Below, one piece after another: positions 11,232 to 24,896 of a stretch of DNA of 64,000 nucleotides. The DNA lies in NCBI GenBank assembly GCA_027563935.2, contig CM050450.1, positions 6,741,957 through 6,805,956 of the forward strand. Reading direction: 5' to 3'. The DNA is from Costus lasius. Taxonomy: Eukaryota; Streptophyta; Magnoliopsida; Zingiberales; Costaceae. Below the pieces are notes generated by a model. That model did not search any database, was not told the origin of the DNA, and was given only the letters and a program-made list of their open reading frames with translations. Both the position numbers and the translations under genes were made by a program. The stretch's first letter is position 1. Each line of letters begins with the position of its first letter.

Positions 11232-14200
11232 AGGCTGAAGCAGGGAGGTTAGGTGCAGGTTTTTTTTTTCTTTTAGGCACACAATTCTTTGTGTATTTAA
11301 TTTTTAAAGACTAGTTCTTGTGCAGACGATGATGATGCTCTTTGTAAGTGAAATTTTTTATAGAGCACTTTACAATTGGGCACCTCTATTTATGTTTGTT
11401 CCCTGCAACATCACAAACACAGCTCCTCGCCGGTGTACTTGGTATGATCTTTTTTAGGGGAAGAGATATCAGCACTTGCTCAAAAGCAAATAATTCATTG
11501 AAGGGGGTGAAAGTTATAAGTAATTTTTGTTTTAGGATTTCATTGTAATTTTTACGCCATAGAAATCTTAAATTTGTTTAATTTTGAAGTATAGACTTAG
11601 TGGTTAGTTAACTTCTTTAATTTTTATAATTATCTATATTTTAAATTATTATTATTTATTAAGTATGACTGTATGAGAAGTATTAATTTGATAGTAAAAA
11701 ATCCGCATTTACATTTGGGCTGGATCAACTGATGGGCCGGATATTACATTTGGGCTTCTAAACCCAAAGCCGTTGTGATTTGGATTCCACCCTCAACTCG
11801 AGTAATCGTATACCATTTGGGCCGAGAAATTTGTTTTTGGGCTCATAGTAGATCTGGATTGAGATGGACTTATCTCAAAAGTGGCCCAGTCCACAAATGC
11901 TATTCAAAATCAACAAAAGCTAATATCATAATATGAATGGAAATTAATAAATTGATTTAATCGCAGCAGACAAACTTTGTGCTATTATATTCTCATTCAA
12001 ACAAGCATAAAACCGAGCAGTCCGGCGCTTTGACTAGCCAGAAAGAGCCGGCCATTCCGGGTCCTCCTGCTTTTTATTTCACGACGAAGACCATCACCAC
12101 TGCCAGTCCATCATGCGCCGCCGTTGGCCGACCGGGCCAGCGTAGTGGCCTAATTTCTCCGTGGGCCCTCAGGACGAGGACAGGCCACACTGCTCGACCA
12201 AAAATCCCGGCTAGATCCGCACGAATCTAGCCGCGCCGGAGCACAATAATTGGGTCGGGCTCTCCTCGCGTGCGTTCGGCCCCTCCATTTCGATCGGGTC
12301 AGAATGTCACCGCGGCCGTCGTCCCCGCACCCGCTCGGAGGAGCGCGGGAACGCACGCGCGCGTACACACGACGCACCCCGTCGCGCGCGCAAATTAGAG
12401 GACGGGGCCCACTCGTTGCTCAATTCGGTGTCATATTTGTGGCCGTGGACAGTGGATTCGCCTTTTTTTTTTTCGGTCTAAGCCTCTTCGTGCGAGCGCA
12501 CGATGTGAGTGTGAGTTGCGTGGGCGAGATGGGTATGGTGCGGGTGGACACGTGTCGGTGTAGCCCAGTAGGATGGTGAGGAGGTGGAGGAGGCGGAGAA
12601 GTCGTCGGGCGTGGTGCGGTCTTGTCCAAGTCGACCCGCGCTTTGCCTGCCCTGGTGCCGGCCGATCGGGTGGCGCGGCCTTGTCAAGGCCAGGGGCGGA
12701 GAAAAGTTGCTGCTTCCTCTTGTCTTCTCCGTGCGCGCTTGTTTCTCTCAGAGGCCGGCACGCCTTGTCACGCCGATTGGGTGGGTTTCAATGGATGGTT
12801 TGGGAGCGACCACTTTGCCCTTAATTTTACATTATACTCCTTTGACTTTTGCTTCCTCTCTTATGTCCCATGCCGTCGTAGATTGCAACAAATTTTAGAA
12901 TTTTTTTTATTTGTAAATATAATGGGGGTCGATATTGAAATTCAATGGCCCAACAGCATAGAATCTAGGATATTACTAATTATTTGGGTTACACAATCTG
13001 ATAGGTCCATAAATAACTAAAAAATATTGAATCTAGTAAATCATCCTAAGTTAGAATTTATTATTAATATATTTGTTATATCGGTAAGTGGAAGCCAATT
13101 AAGTTTGAAATATTAAAATATGATGTTTGACTTTTGACCTCCTATATAATATATATATATACGTATGTTCCTATCGATGGACATAAATACCTAGCTCCAA
13201 GTCTCCAGGAGCGGAAGAAATCCATTAATTGTGTGCTGAATTATTCAAATTTATGTCGGTAATAATTGAAATTGGTCAACGCTGCAATTTTTCATCCCTA
13301 TAGCTTGCCATAAAGTGGATTCTTGTGTTAAAATTATTAATAAACATTGCAAAAGCATTAATTTGAGGTTTAAGTGTCAAAAGTTATGACAAAATTACAT
13401 TTTAAATTCACACGCAGTGAGGAAAACGTTAAGAGGATTCGAGCTGTGTGGGACAGGGTGAGTGGAGTCGGCGGCGGCGGCGGCGGCGGCGAGACGATTC
13501 ACGGCTCGGCCGTCGGTCCCGCGTTATCCCTTTTTTTTCCCCTACAGTGCCAGCTCTCGTCCTGCTCGTGGCGGTCGGCTTCGCGCCATTAAAGCGGTCG
13601 CCGTCGATCACTGTCGCAGGAGCCCATCGGCCCATGCTCGCCAGCTGCGTCCTCACCCGCCCGGTCCACTCGTGCGTGGGACTGTCCACCCGGCTCAACT
13701 GGAAGAGGACCACGCGTATTCATCGGCCCCCAGGTTCAACGATGGCGACCGCCCCCTCCGACCGGCTCGTAGCTCACGGGACAATGTCCGAGCCACTGCT
13801 CCGTCGAACGCTCTTTTGTACCCAGGCCTGCCGCCGCCTACATATATCCAAAAAGCCCCCCCCCCCCTACCTTTTCATATGTGGGCTCGTACACCTAACA
13901 TTTCATTCATTTCTCGTGTGTATCACACAATGAAAATGATTAGGGACATCCAACATGTTGTGCCTTGTAAACTAATTCTTAGACGAGAGGGACATAAATG
14001 ATACAATGTCACTCACATGTTATCGGATCCAAAATCGATTAGACTAGTCATTATCAATCCATTAATGGAGGAGGGAGCTTAGTGCTTATTTTCAGCTGCA
14101 TATTTACATATAAATCCAAGAGCAATTTTCCACTCACCACACAATTAGCAATAATATGAAAAGAAAAGCAACAGCGAAGGAGTCGGAAACGATTCATTTT

Positions 14201-15543
14201 CCTTAGTGCATATTACGTCTATTCAAATGTCTTATCTGATTGGATATCCTAGGATCACTAACAAGCAATGTCCACTAAAGACAAGCCTCTAAACTATTAA
14301 AAAGTCATAACATGTTCAATATATAGGAAGATTTTGAGAAATTAAAATTAAGATCAATTTTTTGGGGGGAATTGAAAATTTTTTAATATAGACCATTTTG
14401 ATCCAAATCCTTTTGGTAGATGATCTAATTTATTATGTCTTCATCCAAAATTAATATTTGGACCAAAATGATTCAAGCAATCAATGATCAAAAAGTATTG
14501 CTCACCCAATCATGACAACTAACAAACATAATATTGTGTAATAATGAATCTAGGTCTCCAAAATCTATGGGGATAAGATTGCAATTTTAAAATTAAAAAG
14601 GCACTAATATATAATTTTACCCCCCCCCCCCCTAATATATAATATATAAAATTAAATAAAAAAACTTAGGGACGAAGATACCCACCCCCTAATATATAAT
14701 ATATAAAATTAAATAAAAAAACTTAGGGACGAAGATTGAGGTGATGATAGAAAAAATGCAAAAGGAAAGAACACATCCTACCAAGGTATGATTAGAGGTT
14801 GATTTTGCTTTGCATTGTATAATACAAATTGTACTAAAAGTTATCTCTCCTACCGTGATGATTGACAAGTGATAAATTGAATGGCCCTACCATGTATGCT
14901 TAATGGTAAGCCATCATGGAGGGGCCACTTCTTACTAATAGTCTACATTCACTTGACATTTCACCATCTTCGCTATGTATGTTCATTAGGGTTGTTGGAA
15001 TAACAATAGCTATCTATATATGGTAGATACATATATTCTTTATAAAAATTATTTTGTGTAAAAATATTTTGCTTCTATCCATCCAACAAAATTTTAAGCA
15101 TACAACCTTATCTCTAAACTCGCTAAGTCTAGATTTGTAATGATCCTAATTTGTAGTACATTTGAGTTTAGATTTAATAAATTTTTTCTTTCTTTCCTTG
15201 TCAATTTCGTCCAAAGAAACAAAATATTAACGTGCTACTATATAAGAGAATCAATACTCTTAACAACATCAATTATGCAAAAAGAGGCTCACGCTAAAGA
15301 AATCATTCATAATCTGTCACTATAAGAATTCATGCTTTTAGCACCACATGAATCACACATATCACTTAAGAGTAACCCTGAGCCACTAGTCTTTGGGGCC
15401 TTAACAACTTGCATATCAATGAAGGGCGACCTTGCATGGCAACTCTCATCGCACTGCCTCTCATGTCCCCTGCTTGCGATATTAATGGCAATGGAAAATA
15501 CTCCTGTGCCAGCCTCATAAATTGTGTAGGACCTTTGATTGAG
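11232..15543. other. Intergenic DNA with GC-rich islands
   Basis: No gene was recognised. Two GC-rich islands (about 12000-12800 and 13440-13870, the latter with a GGC run at 13470-13490) carry overlapping open frames on both strands with low-complexity Pro, Arg and Ser content and no domain. The remainder is AT-rich. The islands could be gene fragments carried by transposable elements or old promoters. A 57-bp tandem duplication sits near 14624-14737. Confidence 0.45.
14624..14737. repeat. 57-bp tandem duplication next to a poly-C run
   Basis: A block beginning CCCCCTAATATATAAT and ending ACTTAGGGACGAAGAT is repeated directly with a 57-bp period. The first copy follows a run of C residues at 14620-14632, and the second follows a shorter CCCACCCCC. 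The copies are nearly identical, so the duplication is recent. Confidence 0.8.
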
Positions 15544-16023
15544 ATATGCACGCGAATATCAAAGTAGCCCTAAGTAGGATGTAATTAAATTTTATAGGAT
15601 ATGTACTAAATGTAATTAAATTTCATAGAATCTAATAGAATACGATAGAATACACTTAAAATTTCATAGAATCTATATAGAATAAAATAGAATATAATCA
15701 ATTTTCATAGAATCTAACAAAAATATCGTATAATTTATACTAAATTAGTAGAATCTGTCCATAATAAAGAATTCCACAAAAAATACCGATAAGTAGCATA
15801 ATATTGTACATACTTTAGAATTTTTTATTGTGGATAGATTCTACTCATTTGGTATAAATTTTATAGTATTTTTATCTGATTCTATAAAATTTGACTACAT
15901 TCTACTTTTATTTTATTCTGTACCTATTATATGAAATTTTAAATATATTTTATGGTATTTTATTAGATTCTATGAATTTTGATTATATTCTATTTTGGGA
16001 CTATTTGAGATTTGCGTGCATAT
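15544..16023. mobile_element. Long-TIR MITE or foldback element, 480 bp
   Basis: The ends read ATATGCACGC and GCGTGCATAT. The two arms remain complementary with scattered mismatches for roughly 200 bp each, leaving only a short centre. No open frame lies inside. The flanks give no clear long duplication; a TA dinucleotide lies at both ends, so a TA target is possible. The family is not assigned. It is intergenic, between the O-fucosyltransferase and auxin-carrier genes. Confidence 0.75.
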
Positions 16024-16348
16024 TTTATCTTTAAAATGCGTGAAAGCCCTTCTTTTGACTGAAAGGAAGGGTCCTGCACGCAATTTTTTCATATTAACGG
16101 TGGAGATGACTGATGAACATCCACACTATGCGACATCATCATCATTTAATGCTGACGTGCTATATTATATCCAATTGCCTTATTTAAGCTTGCATGTGTA
16201 GAGAAGCTATTCAAGCCACATTAAATGCAACCATAAGGTTCTTTTTGCATAAGTGGACAAAACCTACCTAGGAGATAAGTAACAAATGTAGCTCTTAAGA
16301 CTCTTTCTTTTCTTTTCTATTTCTAACTATTGATACTAACACATCTAG

Positions 16349-16892
16349 TAGGGCTGAGCATTCGGTAAAAATCAAAAAATCGAATACCGAATTATCGAAA
16401 ATTGATTTATCAAAATCGAAAATTCTAATACCGAAACCGATACCGAATATGGTATTTACCGATCGATAAATTACCGAATTACCGATCGGTAAATCGGTAA
16501 ATTACCGAATTACCGATCGGTAAATCGGTAAATTACCGATTTACCGATTAAAAAAATTAAAATATTACCTAATTGGCTAATTAATCTACATTTGATGAAT
16601 TTGATGAATACTATTTGGTTAATTGGTTACCGTCATTACTCAATACTCATTAGAGTTAAGTTAGAGTTAATATAAGATAAGAGAGATTAATAAATAAATA
16701 TTTATTTTTTTATATATTAATATATATCGGTAAATCGGTTAATTACCGAACCGAATTTATTTTACCGTACCGAAAACCGAATAACCGAATTACATTAAAA
16801 CTAATACCGAACCGAAAACCGATTACCGATTTACCGAATTACCGATTTACCGATCGGTAAATTCGGTAAAAACCGAATTATGCTCACCCCTA
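16349..16892. mobile_element. hAT-type MITE, 544 bp, 8-bp TSD ACATCTAG
   Basis: The termini are TAGGGCTGAGCA and TGCTCACCCCTA (one mismatch), flanked on both sides by ACATCTAG at 16341-16348 and 16893-16900. An 8-bp duplication is diagnostic of hAT superfamily insertion. The interior is built from many short CGGTAAT/ATTACCG motifs in both orientations, so the whole element can fold on itself. It has no coding capacity. The element at 59056 shares the TAGGGGTG terminus and the same style of interior. Confidence 0.9.
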
Positions 16893-16900
16893 ACATCTAG

Positions 16901-19900
16901 TCACTTGTAGCTAAGAAATTCTCTCAAACTTATTATAATAATTTTTACCAAACATTTCAATTTTATAAGGACATCCAAATATTTTTGAACATTCATGTAT
17001 GTAAAAGTTGAGCAAAATTTATGGTAAGTGTAATAACTAACTGATTAAAAATCCAAATAAACTATGAATTCCTACTTGGACTATAAAACATGCTACACAT
17101 CACAATAGAAACTTTAACAAAGTACTAATGAACAGGGGATAAGGCTTAATCTCTATTATGGACTAAAACAAAGGATTTTGATCGGTGAGGGGGTAAAACT
17201 TGCAAGCCATTAGTGATTTGAAAGCTAACCTAATAGCAAAGAAAACAATTTATTTTTGCTACAAAAGAAAAGAACTTTATTAAGTCACCAAAAGCATTAC
17301 ATTACATCAGAGATGCTAAATATGCCTGAGTTTATCGTACTATTTTTCTACGTAACTACTAGGAACTTTACGACCTATTTCCTTCAAGAAGATATGAAAG
17401 GATATGGGAGAAAAAAAAGAAAAGTGATTTTTTTTTTCTATTTCATTGGAGGAAAAAGCAAAGGTGAAGAAAAATATAGAGGAAATAAAATCTTAGTTTT
17501 CTATGTTTTATCTTTTGCCCGATTTGGACAGAAAACTCAAGAGAACATGTCATCGCTCGTCCGCCATGTCCACGCTTGCTCGCCCATCGTCACCTTGTCA
17601 TGCTGGTCCGCTCGCCTGTTGTCCACGCTCGCCCATTGTTGCCTTGCCACGTTCGTCCGCTCGCCCGCCGTCCACACTCGCGCCATCGTCACCTTGCCAC
17701 GCTTGTCTAGCCAAGCTCTCCCTGCATCCCACTGAGCTCGCCCCGCACCCCGCCTCTCGCTGCTTGACCTCTCGCCTTGCCTCCCATCGTGCTTGCCACG
17801 CCCTCGCTGATCGCTAAACTCGCTTCGCCTTTCACCTTGCCTCTTGTCAAGATTGCTTGCCTCTTGTCGTGCTCGCCCCCCATCCCACTGAGCTCGCCCC
17901 GTGCCCTGCCTCACACTGTAACGCCTCTCGTCGAGCTCTCTACCACCGTGCGCCCCTCATTGCCACTGCCCTCCTACTGCCACGCACCTCTCCTTGTCGC
18001 TATCGCTCTTCTCTGCCATCGTCGCCTCCTCTGTTGCCACGGGGAAGGGAATAAATTTTTAAACACGTGAATTTTTTTTCTTTTCATTCTTCTATTCTCG
18101 TCGTTAATTCTTTTTCTCTTTTTTTGTTTCTTTCCCTAAAAAAAAAACAAGCTTCCCCTCCAAAGAAAAACAGGCTGGTAGAGACTTTTGCGTAGGTTGC
18201 AAGCTAGTAGGCTACTCTATTAGCCTTGTTAGAAACATGCTAAAAATTACAGTAATGAATTTAGAACCGGAAAATAATTTCGCTTTAAATATTTTGAATA
18301 TGCGGCGCGAGTTCTGTCTGTGTCCTTGTCCTCGTAAAATTTGACTGCCATTGTGCACTCTGTTTCCACAAATAATTATTCTCGAGAGAATTGCTGACTA
18401 GTGTACAAGTCATAGCACTTTTATACAGTTTTTCCTTAGAGAGAAATAAGAAAAAAAAATCTAACTAATTTTTCCTTCCTCCTCCTTCTTTCCTGGAGAG
18501 AAAAAAATTAAAAAAGTGAGTTTTTTAGCCAAAAAAAAATTATCCACCCAAATTGGATAAAAGTTTGAACGAAAAACTCTTCGTACTGCTCTACCTCCCC
18601 TCTCACACGTGCTCTCGCTCATCCTACTTACTGCCTCACCTCTCATCATTGAGCTCGCTCTGCCTCTCCTTTTGCCGAGCTTGCCTCACCTCTTGCTGCT
18701 CTTGTCGAACTTGCTTTGCACTCCAAGGAAGCGCAACAATCCTCCTTACTGTCGTACGCCCCTCTTTGCCGATGACAGTTTGCTCACTAGTGAATCTTTC
18801 ATATGAGAAACATGTGACAAGCGTTTCCTCTCCTCATGTTTTTCTTCCCTTCATTTTTTTCCTCTATTTTTTCTTCCCTCAATAGAAATACAGAGTAAAT
18901 AATCAATATCTCCACACATTTATGGCGTGAGATGCCGGAGCGTAAGCAGTTACCGGTTTTAAATAGTATCCCTGAGCATTCTATATCAAATATCCGATTC
19001 TACTATCTTAAGAAGAAAGAATCTGAGCTTGAACCTAATAGCAAAGCTAATATTAACACCGGAGAACTTAACTTTAAGCCCCAGATAACATTTTTTTTTT
19101 CCAGATAACATTTTATAACACTAGGGTTATGAAAGAGAAGCAACGCAAGAGTCCACCGCCACCTTACAATCATATTTAATGAAAAGTTATATAAATCATG
19201 TTTTGCTTCATAAAAGCCCCCTTGCACATGGCTAAAGCCTTATTATCAATAATGAAAGCACAGCAAATGATGGTGTGGAAATGGCAACAGTGATATTTAT
19301 TCAATCATAATTGATATTTATTCAATTATCTGAGGGTTTAACTACCAGTTCTTGTTGCTGATGGTGAGTTTTTTTACTCTACTATTTAAGCTCATTCTAA
19401 CGATTGAAAGTGAAGGTAATTAAGGAGGACAGATGACAGAAATTAATTGGGTGGTGTGATGAGCAGAAGCTGGCAAAAACTAAAGGACCCAAAGAGAGTG
19501 ATGGCTGCAGCCAAAGAGGCCATTGGCGAAAGTAGTTAAGAAGCCGCTGACACTCTCCTGCAAGCGCTGAGCGCAGGCATAAAGGGCGGCAGAAGCAGCA
19601 GCAGCAGCAGGAGAGACAAGACTCGAGAGCCTTAAAGTAGACATCAAATACTCCCCCTCTTCGTAGTTCTTCTGACCTTAAACTCACTATCCTCCTCCAG
19701 CGACTCTGCCGAAGAATCAACCAGATCCAGCACAGAGCGAGGGAAGAAGGGGAAGAAGAAAAGTGAGGGCGTCCAGTCCAACGCTCTGCTGCGCCCTGCG
19801 CGTTTCACGAGGACAGGGCGCGTAAATTAGCTGCGGTTTCGGCCGCTTTTTCGGCGCGGGTGGGCGCTTGGCAGAGGAGCCAGCACAATAAAGGCAGCCG

Positions 19901-20235
19901 CTGGAGTGGTCGCTTCACTGAGCGCTGCGTTCGAACCATAAGTAGTGCGACGCAAAGGCAAAAGGTATTCCCTTCCATCCCATTCCGCGACTTGTACCGC
20001 TGCGATTATGTCTCTTTCTTTCCTTTTTTCCGCCACTTTCTTGGTCTACTGTACGACCGCTGCCCGCCGTTACGCTGGCCCAAAGCCACCGCTTTGCAGT
20101 ATTTTAAGGAGAGCTACGCGAGTACGCTTCCTTGCTCGCCTCACCTCCTCCCTCTCGCTCTACTCCCGTCACTGTTTCTATCTTATGCAAAATATATCCT
20201 CTGTTAAATTCACCTGGGATCGTGTAGGAGAAGGG
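16901..20235. other. Intergenic DNA and upstream region of the auxin carrier gene
   Basis: No gene was recognised. Two pyrimidine-rich tracts (17520-18050 and 18590-18890) encode only low-complexity frames. In composition they resemble, on the opposite strand, the inside of the Tourist element at 29086. From about 19550 the sequence becomes GC-richer with an AGC run near 19590-19610. It is probably the promoter and leader of the downstream AUX1/LAX gene, but no clear TATA box could be fixed. Confidence 0.45.
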
Positions 20236-23200
20236 ATGGTGCAGCATAAGCAAGCTGAGGAGGCGACCATCGTGGCGGATGGCGCTACTGCCGTCGGCAA
20301 TGAAGGGGAGGAAGGCGGCGAAGTGGCGTCCGCCGGATACAGCATGAAGAGCCTCCTCTGGCACGGCGGTTCCGCGTGGGACGCCTGGTTCAGCTGCGCT
20401 TCTAATCAAGTACTTGGCTCCTGTCGCTTTAATATTGACCAAGATTCCTTCTTTTCGGATCTTTTGACGCATTTTAGCTGGCTGCGGCCTTTTCCTGGGT
20501 TGATGGATTGAGGTTCTGGGGACGATTGCAGGTGGCGCAGGTGCTGCTGACGCTGCCGTACTCGTTCTCGCAGCTGGGGATGCTGTCGGGGGTGATCCTG
20601 CAGCTGTTCTACGGGTTGATGGGCAGCTGGACCGCGTACCTCATCAGCGTCCTCTACGTCGAGTACCGCACGAGGAAGGAGAAGGAGAACGTTAGCTTCA
20701 AGAACCACGTTATCCAGGTCTCCCTGCCTTGTCATTTTCCTCGCCTGCTTATTTCCTAAACAAAAATGGCTTCTTTCTTACTCTTCTTCTTCTTCTTGGA
20801 TCTGTGTAGTGGTTCGAGGTGTTGGACGGGCTTCTAGGGCCGTACTGGAAGGCCGCCGGCCTCGCGTTCAACTGTACCTTCCTCCTCTTTGGCTCCGTGA
20901 TCCAGCTCATCGCCTGCGCAAGGTTTCCTGTTTGCCCCTTCTTTTCTCTTCGATGCAGTTGGCAACATAAATTGCTTGATTGAATGTCGAAGTTTTTACC
21001 TCTACGATTCAATGATGGAGCAGCAACATATACTACATCAACGATCGGTTCGACAAGAGGACATGGACATACATATTTGGCGCCTGCTGCGCCACCACCG
21101 TCTTCATCCCCTCCTTCCACAACTACCGGATTTGGTCCTTCCTCGGCCTCGGGATGACCACCTACACCGCCTGGTACCTCACCATCGCCGCCGCCGTCCA
21201 TGTCCAGGTATCATCAAAATCACAGCTAGCACGGAAGGAAGTCAGGAACGATGACAGTGACGCTCTTTTTTTTTCGGTGGATGATGCAGGTGGACGGCGT
21301 GACGCACTCGGGCCCGAAGAAGCTTGTGCTCTACTTCACCGGCGCCACCAACATACTCTACACCTTCGGCGGCCATGCCGTCACCGTGTGAGTTGCCCTT
21401 GATTTCTCAGAAGAAATGCCATGTTTCTACCCTCCACTTTTTTACTTTGCATACACCCATTAATTTACTCCTGTTTCTGAGACCGCGTGGTCCATCCGTC
21501 TTACCCGAGACAGTGAACAGTGTTTTCGTGCCGCCGGCATTTGAGCTGACGTCATGGAGCTCCATGATCATGTCAGCGGTAACTCGGAAGGGGAAGGGTG
21601 AGGCCAAATAGTAGTACCCCTAATTAATAATTATCCTTCCCATTGGAGGCAGGACCTTTGAAGTGCAAGTTTCTATCAGCTTAAAGAGGTGAAAGGAACA
21701 GGAATCAACTCTTAGATTGGCAACTGGCCGTGAGAGGACCAGATCCTAAAAGCCTCTGTCACTAGCGGAAGACGAGTTGGAGGAGGGGATTGTAATCTTC
21801 TTATCTCTGCAATTTGTACTTGGTGGTTGTTGGATTGGATACTGATCATCGAAGGGGCCAAAAAGGAACGAGATCATGCATAATTCTAAGGAAAAACATG
21901 GGACCAGCCAAATGCCCGATTTTTATTTAGATTAACATGAATGCTCAGGCTGCTGAATCTTCATAATCCAATCATGGAATCACCAATCTCTGTTCTCCTC
22001 TCTGCAGGGAGATCATGCACGCCATGTGGAAGCCGCAGAAGTTCAAGTACATCTACCTGTACGCCACGCTGTACGTGTTCACCCTCACGCTGCCGTCGGC
22101 CACCGCCATGTACTGGGCCTTCGGCGACGCGCTCCTCACCCACTCCAACGCCTTCGCGCTGCTGCCCAAGTCGGGGTGGAAGGACACCGCAGTGATCCTG
22201 ATGCTCATCCACCAGTTCATCACCTTCGGCTTCGCGTGCACGCCGCTCTACTTCGTGTGGGAGAAGGTGATCGGGATGCACGACACCAGGAGTATCTTCC
22301 TCCGCGCCCTCGTCCGGCTGCCAGTGGTGATCCCCATCTGGTTCTTCGCCATCATTTTCCCCTTCTTCGGGCCCATCAATTCGGCGGTCGGGGCCCTCCT
22401 CGTCACCTTCACCGTCTACATCATCCCGGCCATGGCTCACATGCTCACCTATCGGACGCCGTCGGCGCGGCAGGTACCATCCTTACTGCTTCTGCCTTTA
22501 AGATTTGGTTTCAGCTGTGATCGGTGCCGCCGTCCACATCTAAGCCACCTGGATCAGTTTTGTCTTTGTTTCCTTCAATTAATGCTTCCAACAGCTGAAT
22601 CGCATGAATACTGGAAAATTTTTCTCAACTCTCCTCGCATTTCTATGAAGGGAAGAACCAAACCACCCCTCTCCAATCATCTCCAATGTGAAGATGCTAA
22701 AAATATATAATTTGACTTTTAAATAGAGAGGTCTGAATCATATCCATCTTGATTTATTGGTGCTGTAGACCTCGCAAAAGAACTCTAGTAAGAGGAAGCC
22801 CATAAAATTTTCTCATGCTGGATAAAAGAGATCATTTGTGCAATTGTTTTGACTATTGAGTATCCAAAGAAACTGATAACCAGCAGTGAGTTTGGGAACT
22901 GAGAAGGCAGAGTATTGGATAGGCATAAAAATTTACTAATTACCATTAGATGAACACAAATTGATAAGCTGCTCTCCTGCTTAAACACAACTTAGGCTTG
23001 ACTAACTTGATTAATCAGTACCAAATATGAGAATCAACTGCCTGCTCAAATCTAATAATGAACTAGTTTCTGATATTTGTGAAGTTTTTATTCTAAATTA
23101 TGTCTGCTTCAAAATTTCAAACTAAATAAAAGGGGATCGATTAAATGAGACAAGTAGTTCCAAGTATTCAAAAGAGGATCTATTGCTGTCCTAATCTGAA

Positions 23201-23805
23201 AGGGACCTATATCTTGAGCACTAATGATACCAGGTCCCTGCACATTGCTTATCCACTAAAGACTAGGTGCAGTGGAAGCAAATGCTATGCAATATATGGA
23301 GAATCTATCTCATTTGATAGCACAATCATCAATGAGTTATCTACTTTATGCTTTACTCTTTCTGCAAAATTTGTTAAATTTCCTTGCATGTAGGTTAGAA
23401 CTGGTTGTGAATTCCAATTATATGCTACAATTTCAGATTAATAGAACTCCTTCAACACCTTATCCTTTACAGAAAGCAAACCTGCTTCTTGCATATGCAT
23501 AGAGATGGAAAGATATTTTCTGAATGAAAACAAAATGACATAAACATAGTAGTGAAACATACCTTCTGTCTTTATCCCAGAATGCTGCTGAGAAGCCACC
23601 CTTCTTCTTGCCAAGCTGGACTGCTATGTACATGGTTAATGCCTTTATTGTGGGGTGGGTGCTAGTGGTCGGGTTCGGGCTCGGCGGTTGGGCAAGTGTG
23701 ACCAACTTTATCAACCAAATCGACACATTTGGTCTCTTTGCCAAGTGCTACCAATGCCCCAAGCCGCAGCCAGCTGCTGCACTCGCACCACAACAGCATC
23801 ACTGA
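20236..23805 (+). CDS. AUX1/LAX auxin influx carrier, 481 aa
   Basis: This is a plasma-membrane auxin/proton symporter of the amino acid/auxin permease family (PF01490), which imports indole-3-acetic acid and so shapes polar auxin flow. Exons are 20236-20409, 20532-20717, 20810-20922, 21024-21207, 21290-21387, 22008-22473 and 23581-23805. All have GT/AG borders and together give 482 codons without a break. The family core is unmistakable: WHGGSAWDAWFSCASNQ at the N-terminus, LPYSFSQLGMLSG in the first transmembrane region, NHVIQWFEVLDGLLGPYWK, YINDRFDKRTWTYIFGACCATT, then about ten hydrophobic helices, ending in GGWASVTNFINQIDTFGLFAKCYQC. The N-terminus is short and acidic, as in LAX proteins. 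The start ATG is the first in-frame Met before the conserved core. The C-terminal tail after CYQC is a short Pro/Ala/Gln/His stretch. Which paralogue (AUX1, LAX1-3) it represents was not resolved. Confidence 0.96.
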
Positions 23806-24896
23806 GCTTGTTGAAGGTGAAACCAAATTGCCTCTTCACATAGCAATGTATTTTATGTCATCTTTAGCTGCTTGTCTTACAAAAAAGAAAGCTGTTCTTG
23901 GTATGCGAGCGAAAATGGAATGACTTTGATGGTGGGCTCTCTTGCCCCCTTCATTGTGTTAGATCTGTGTGTGTTTCTATCCTTGGCCCTTCACATCGTT
24001 TTCCATAACTTAATGTAGTATGATAATGATTGCTAGCATAATTGTGTTGCAGTTTTTTCTTGACCACAAGAATTCCACAAACTTTTATGCACACTGACAT
24101 CCAAGATACAGTCACAGCATTTTCTTGTTTTCTTCAGAAAATACAGATGAGAATTGTATTTCAGCAGATCCCCTCTGATTTCTAGTCGATGCCATGAAAT
24201 TTGTGTTAAATTTATCGTAGATCAACCAGCTGGCCCAGCCTTCCAGCTTATGGATGAACGAACAGTCTTCCAATGGGTCTTTAATGCATGCATCTCTGTG
24301 CTGGACAGTATGGAGTACTGTTGGCATCCCATGCAGACATAAATATTAAACTATATAGGGCAACTTTCCATTTTTGTAGTCGCATGTGCCAAAAGTTAAA
24401 CAAGAATAAACTAAGGGGACTATTAAGAAATAATCCTTTTTATCGTATACATATTAACTAATATTTTGTTAATTGATTATGCAAGCTAATCTTCTTTATG
24501 ATAGATCACTTTGATGCTTTACTAGTTCAAATGAGAACTTAAAATAGATGATTCCTTATCTAGTTCCAAGGATAATGACTCGATCAGAATATCTACCTAT
24601 AGTGATAATAACTTTAATTCCTAAAAATGCTTTAATTATGTTCTCTTTCCTTGAAATTCAAAATTCAGGACGCTTACAATAGAAAACATATGGGCTACAT
24701 TAATGACGCCCTAAGATGTCTCCAAGTGGTCAAGGAAAGACTTAAATAACATAATTAGACCCCTACACATTGATTCATATTAGGTCCATTCTTTTGTTCT
24801 TTATCAAGTCTCAGCTTAGTACTTAAGCATATAAATGATTTTTATATTTTTCAATGTGAGATTATTTTGGTTCCTCTAATTGATCAGAACTATTAT

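Noticed and set aside
13429..14001. Overlapping GC-rich frames of 94-179 aa on both strands
   Set aside because: A GGC run and general GC richness create open frames in all phases. They have no recognisable domain or splice continuation.
17256..18070. Frames of up to 159 aa in the pyrimidine-rich tract
   Set aside because: The sequence is low-complexity (repeated CTCGCC/CCATCGT words) and similar in style to the interior of a Tourist element; no domain.
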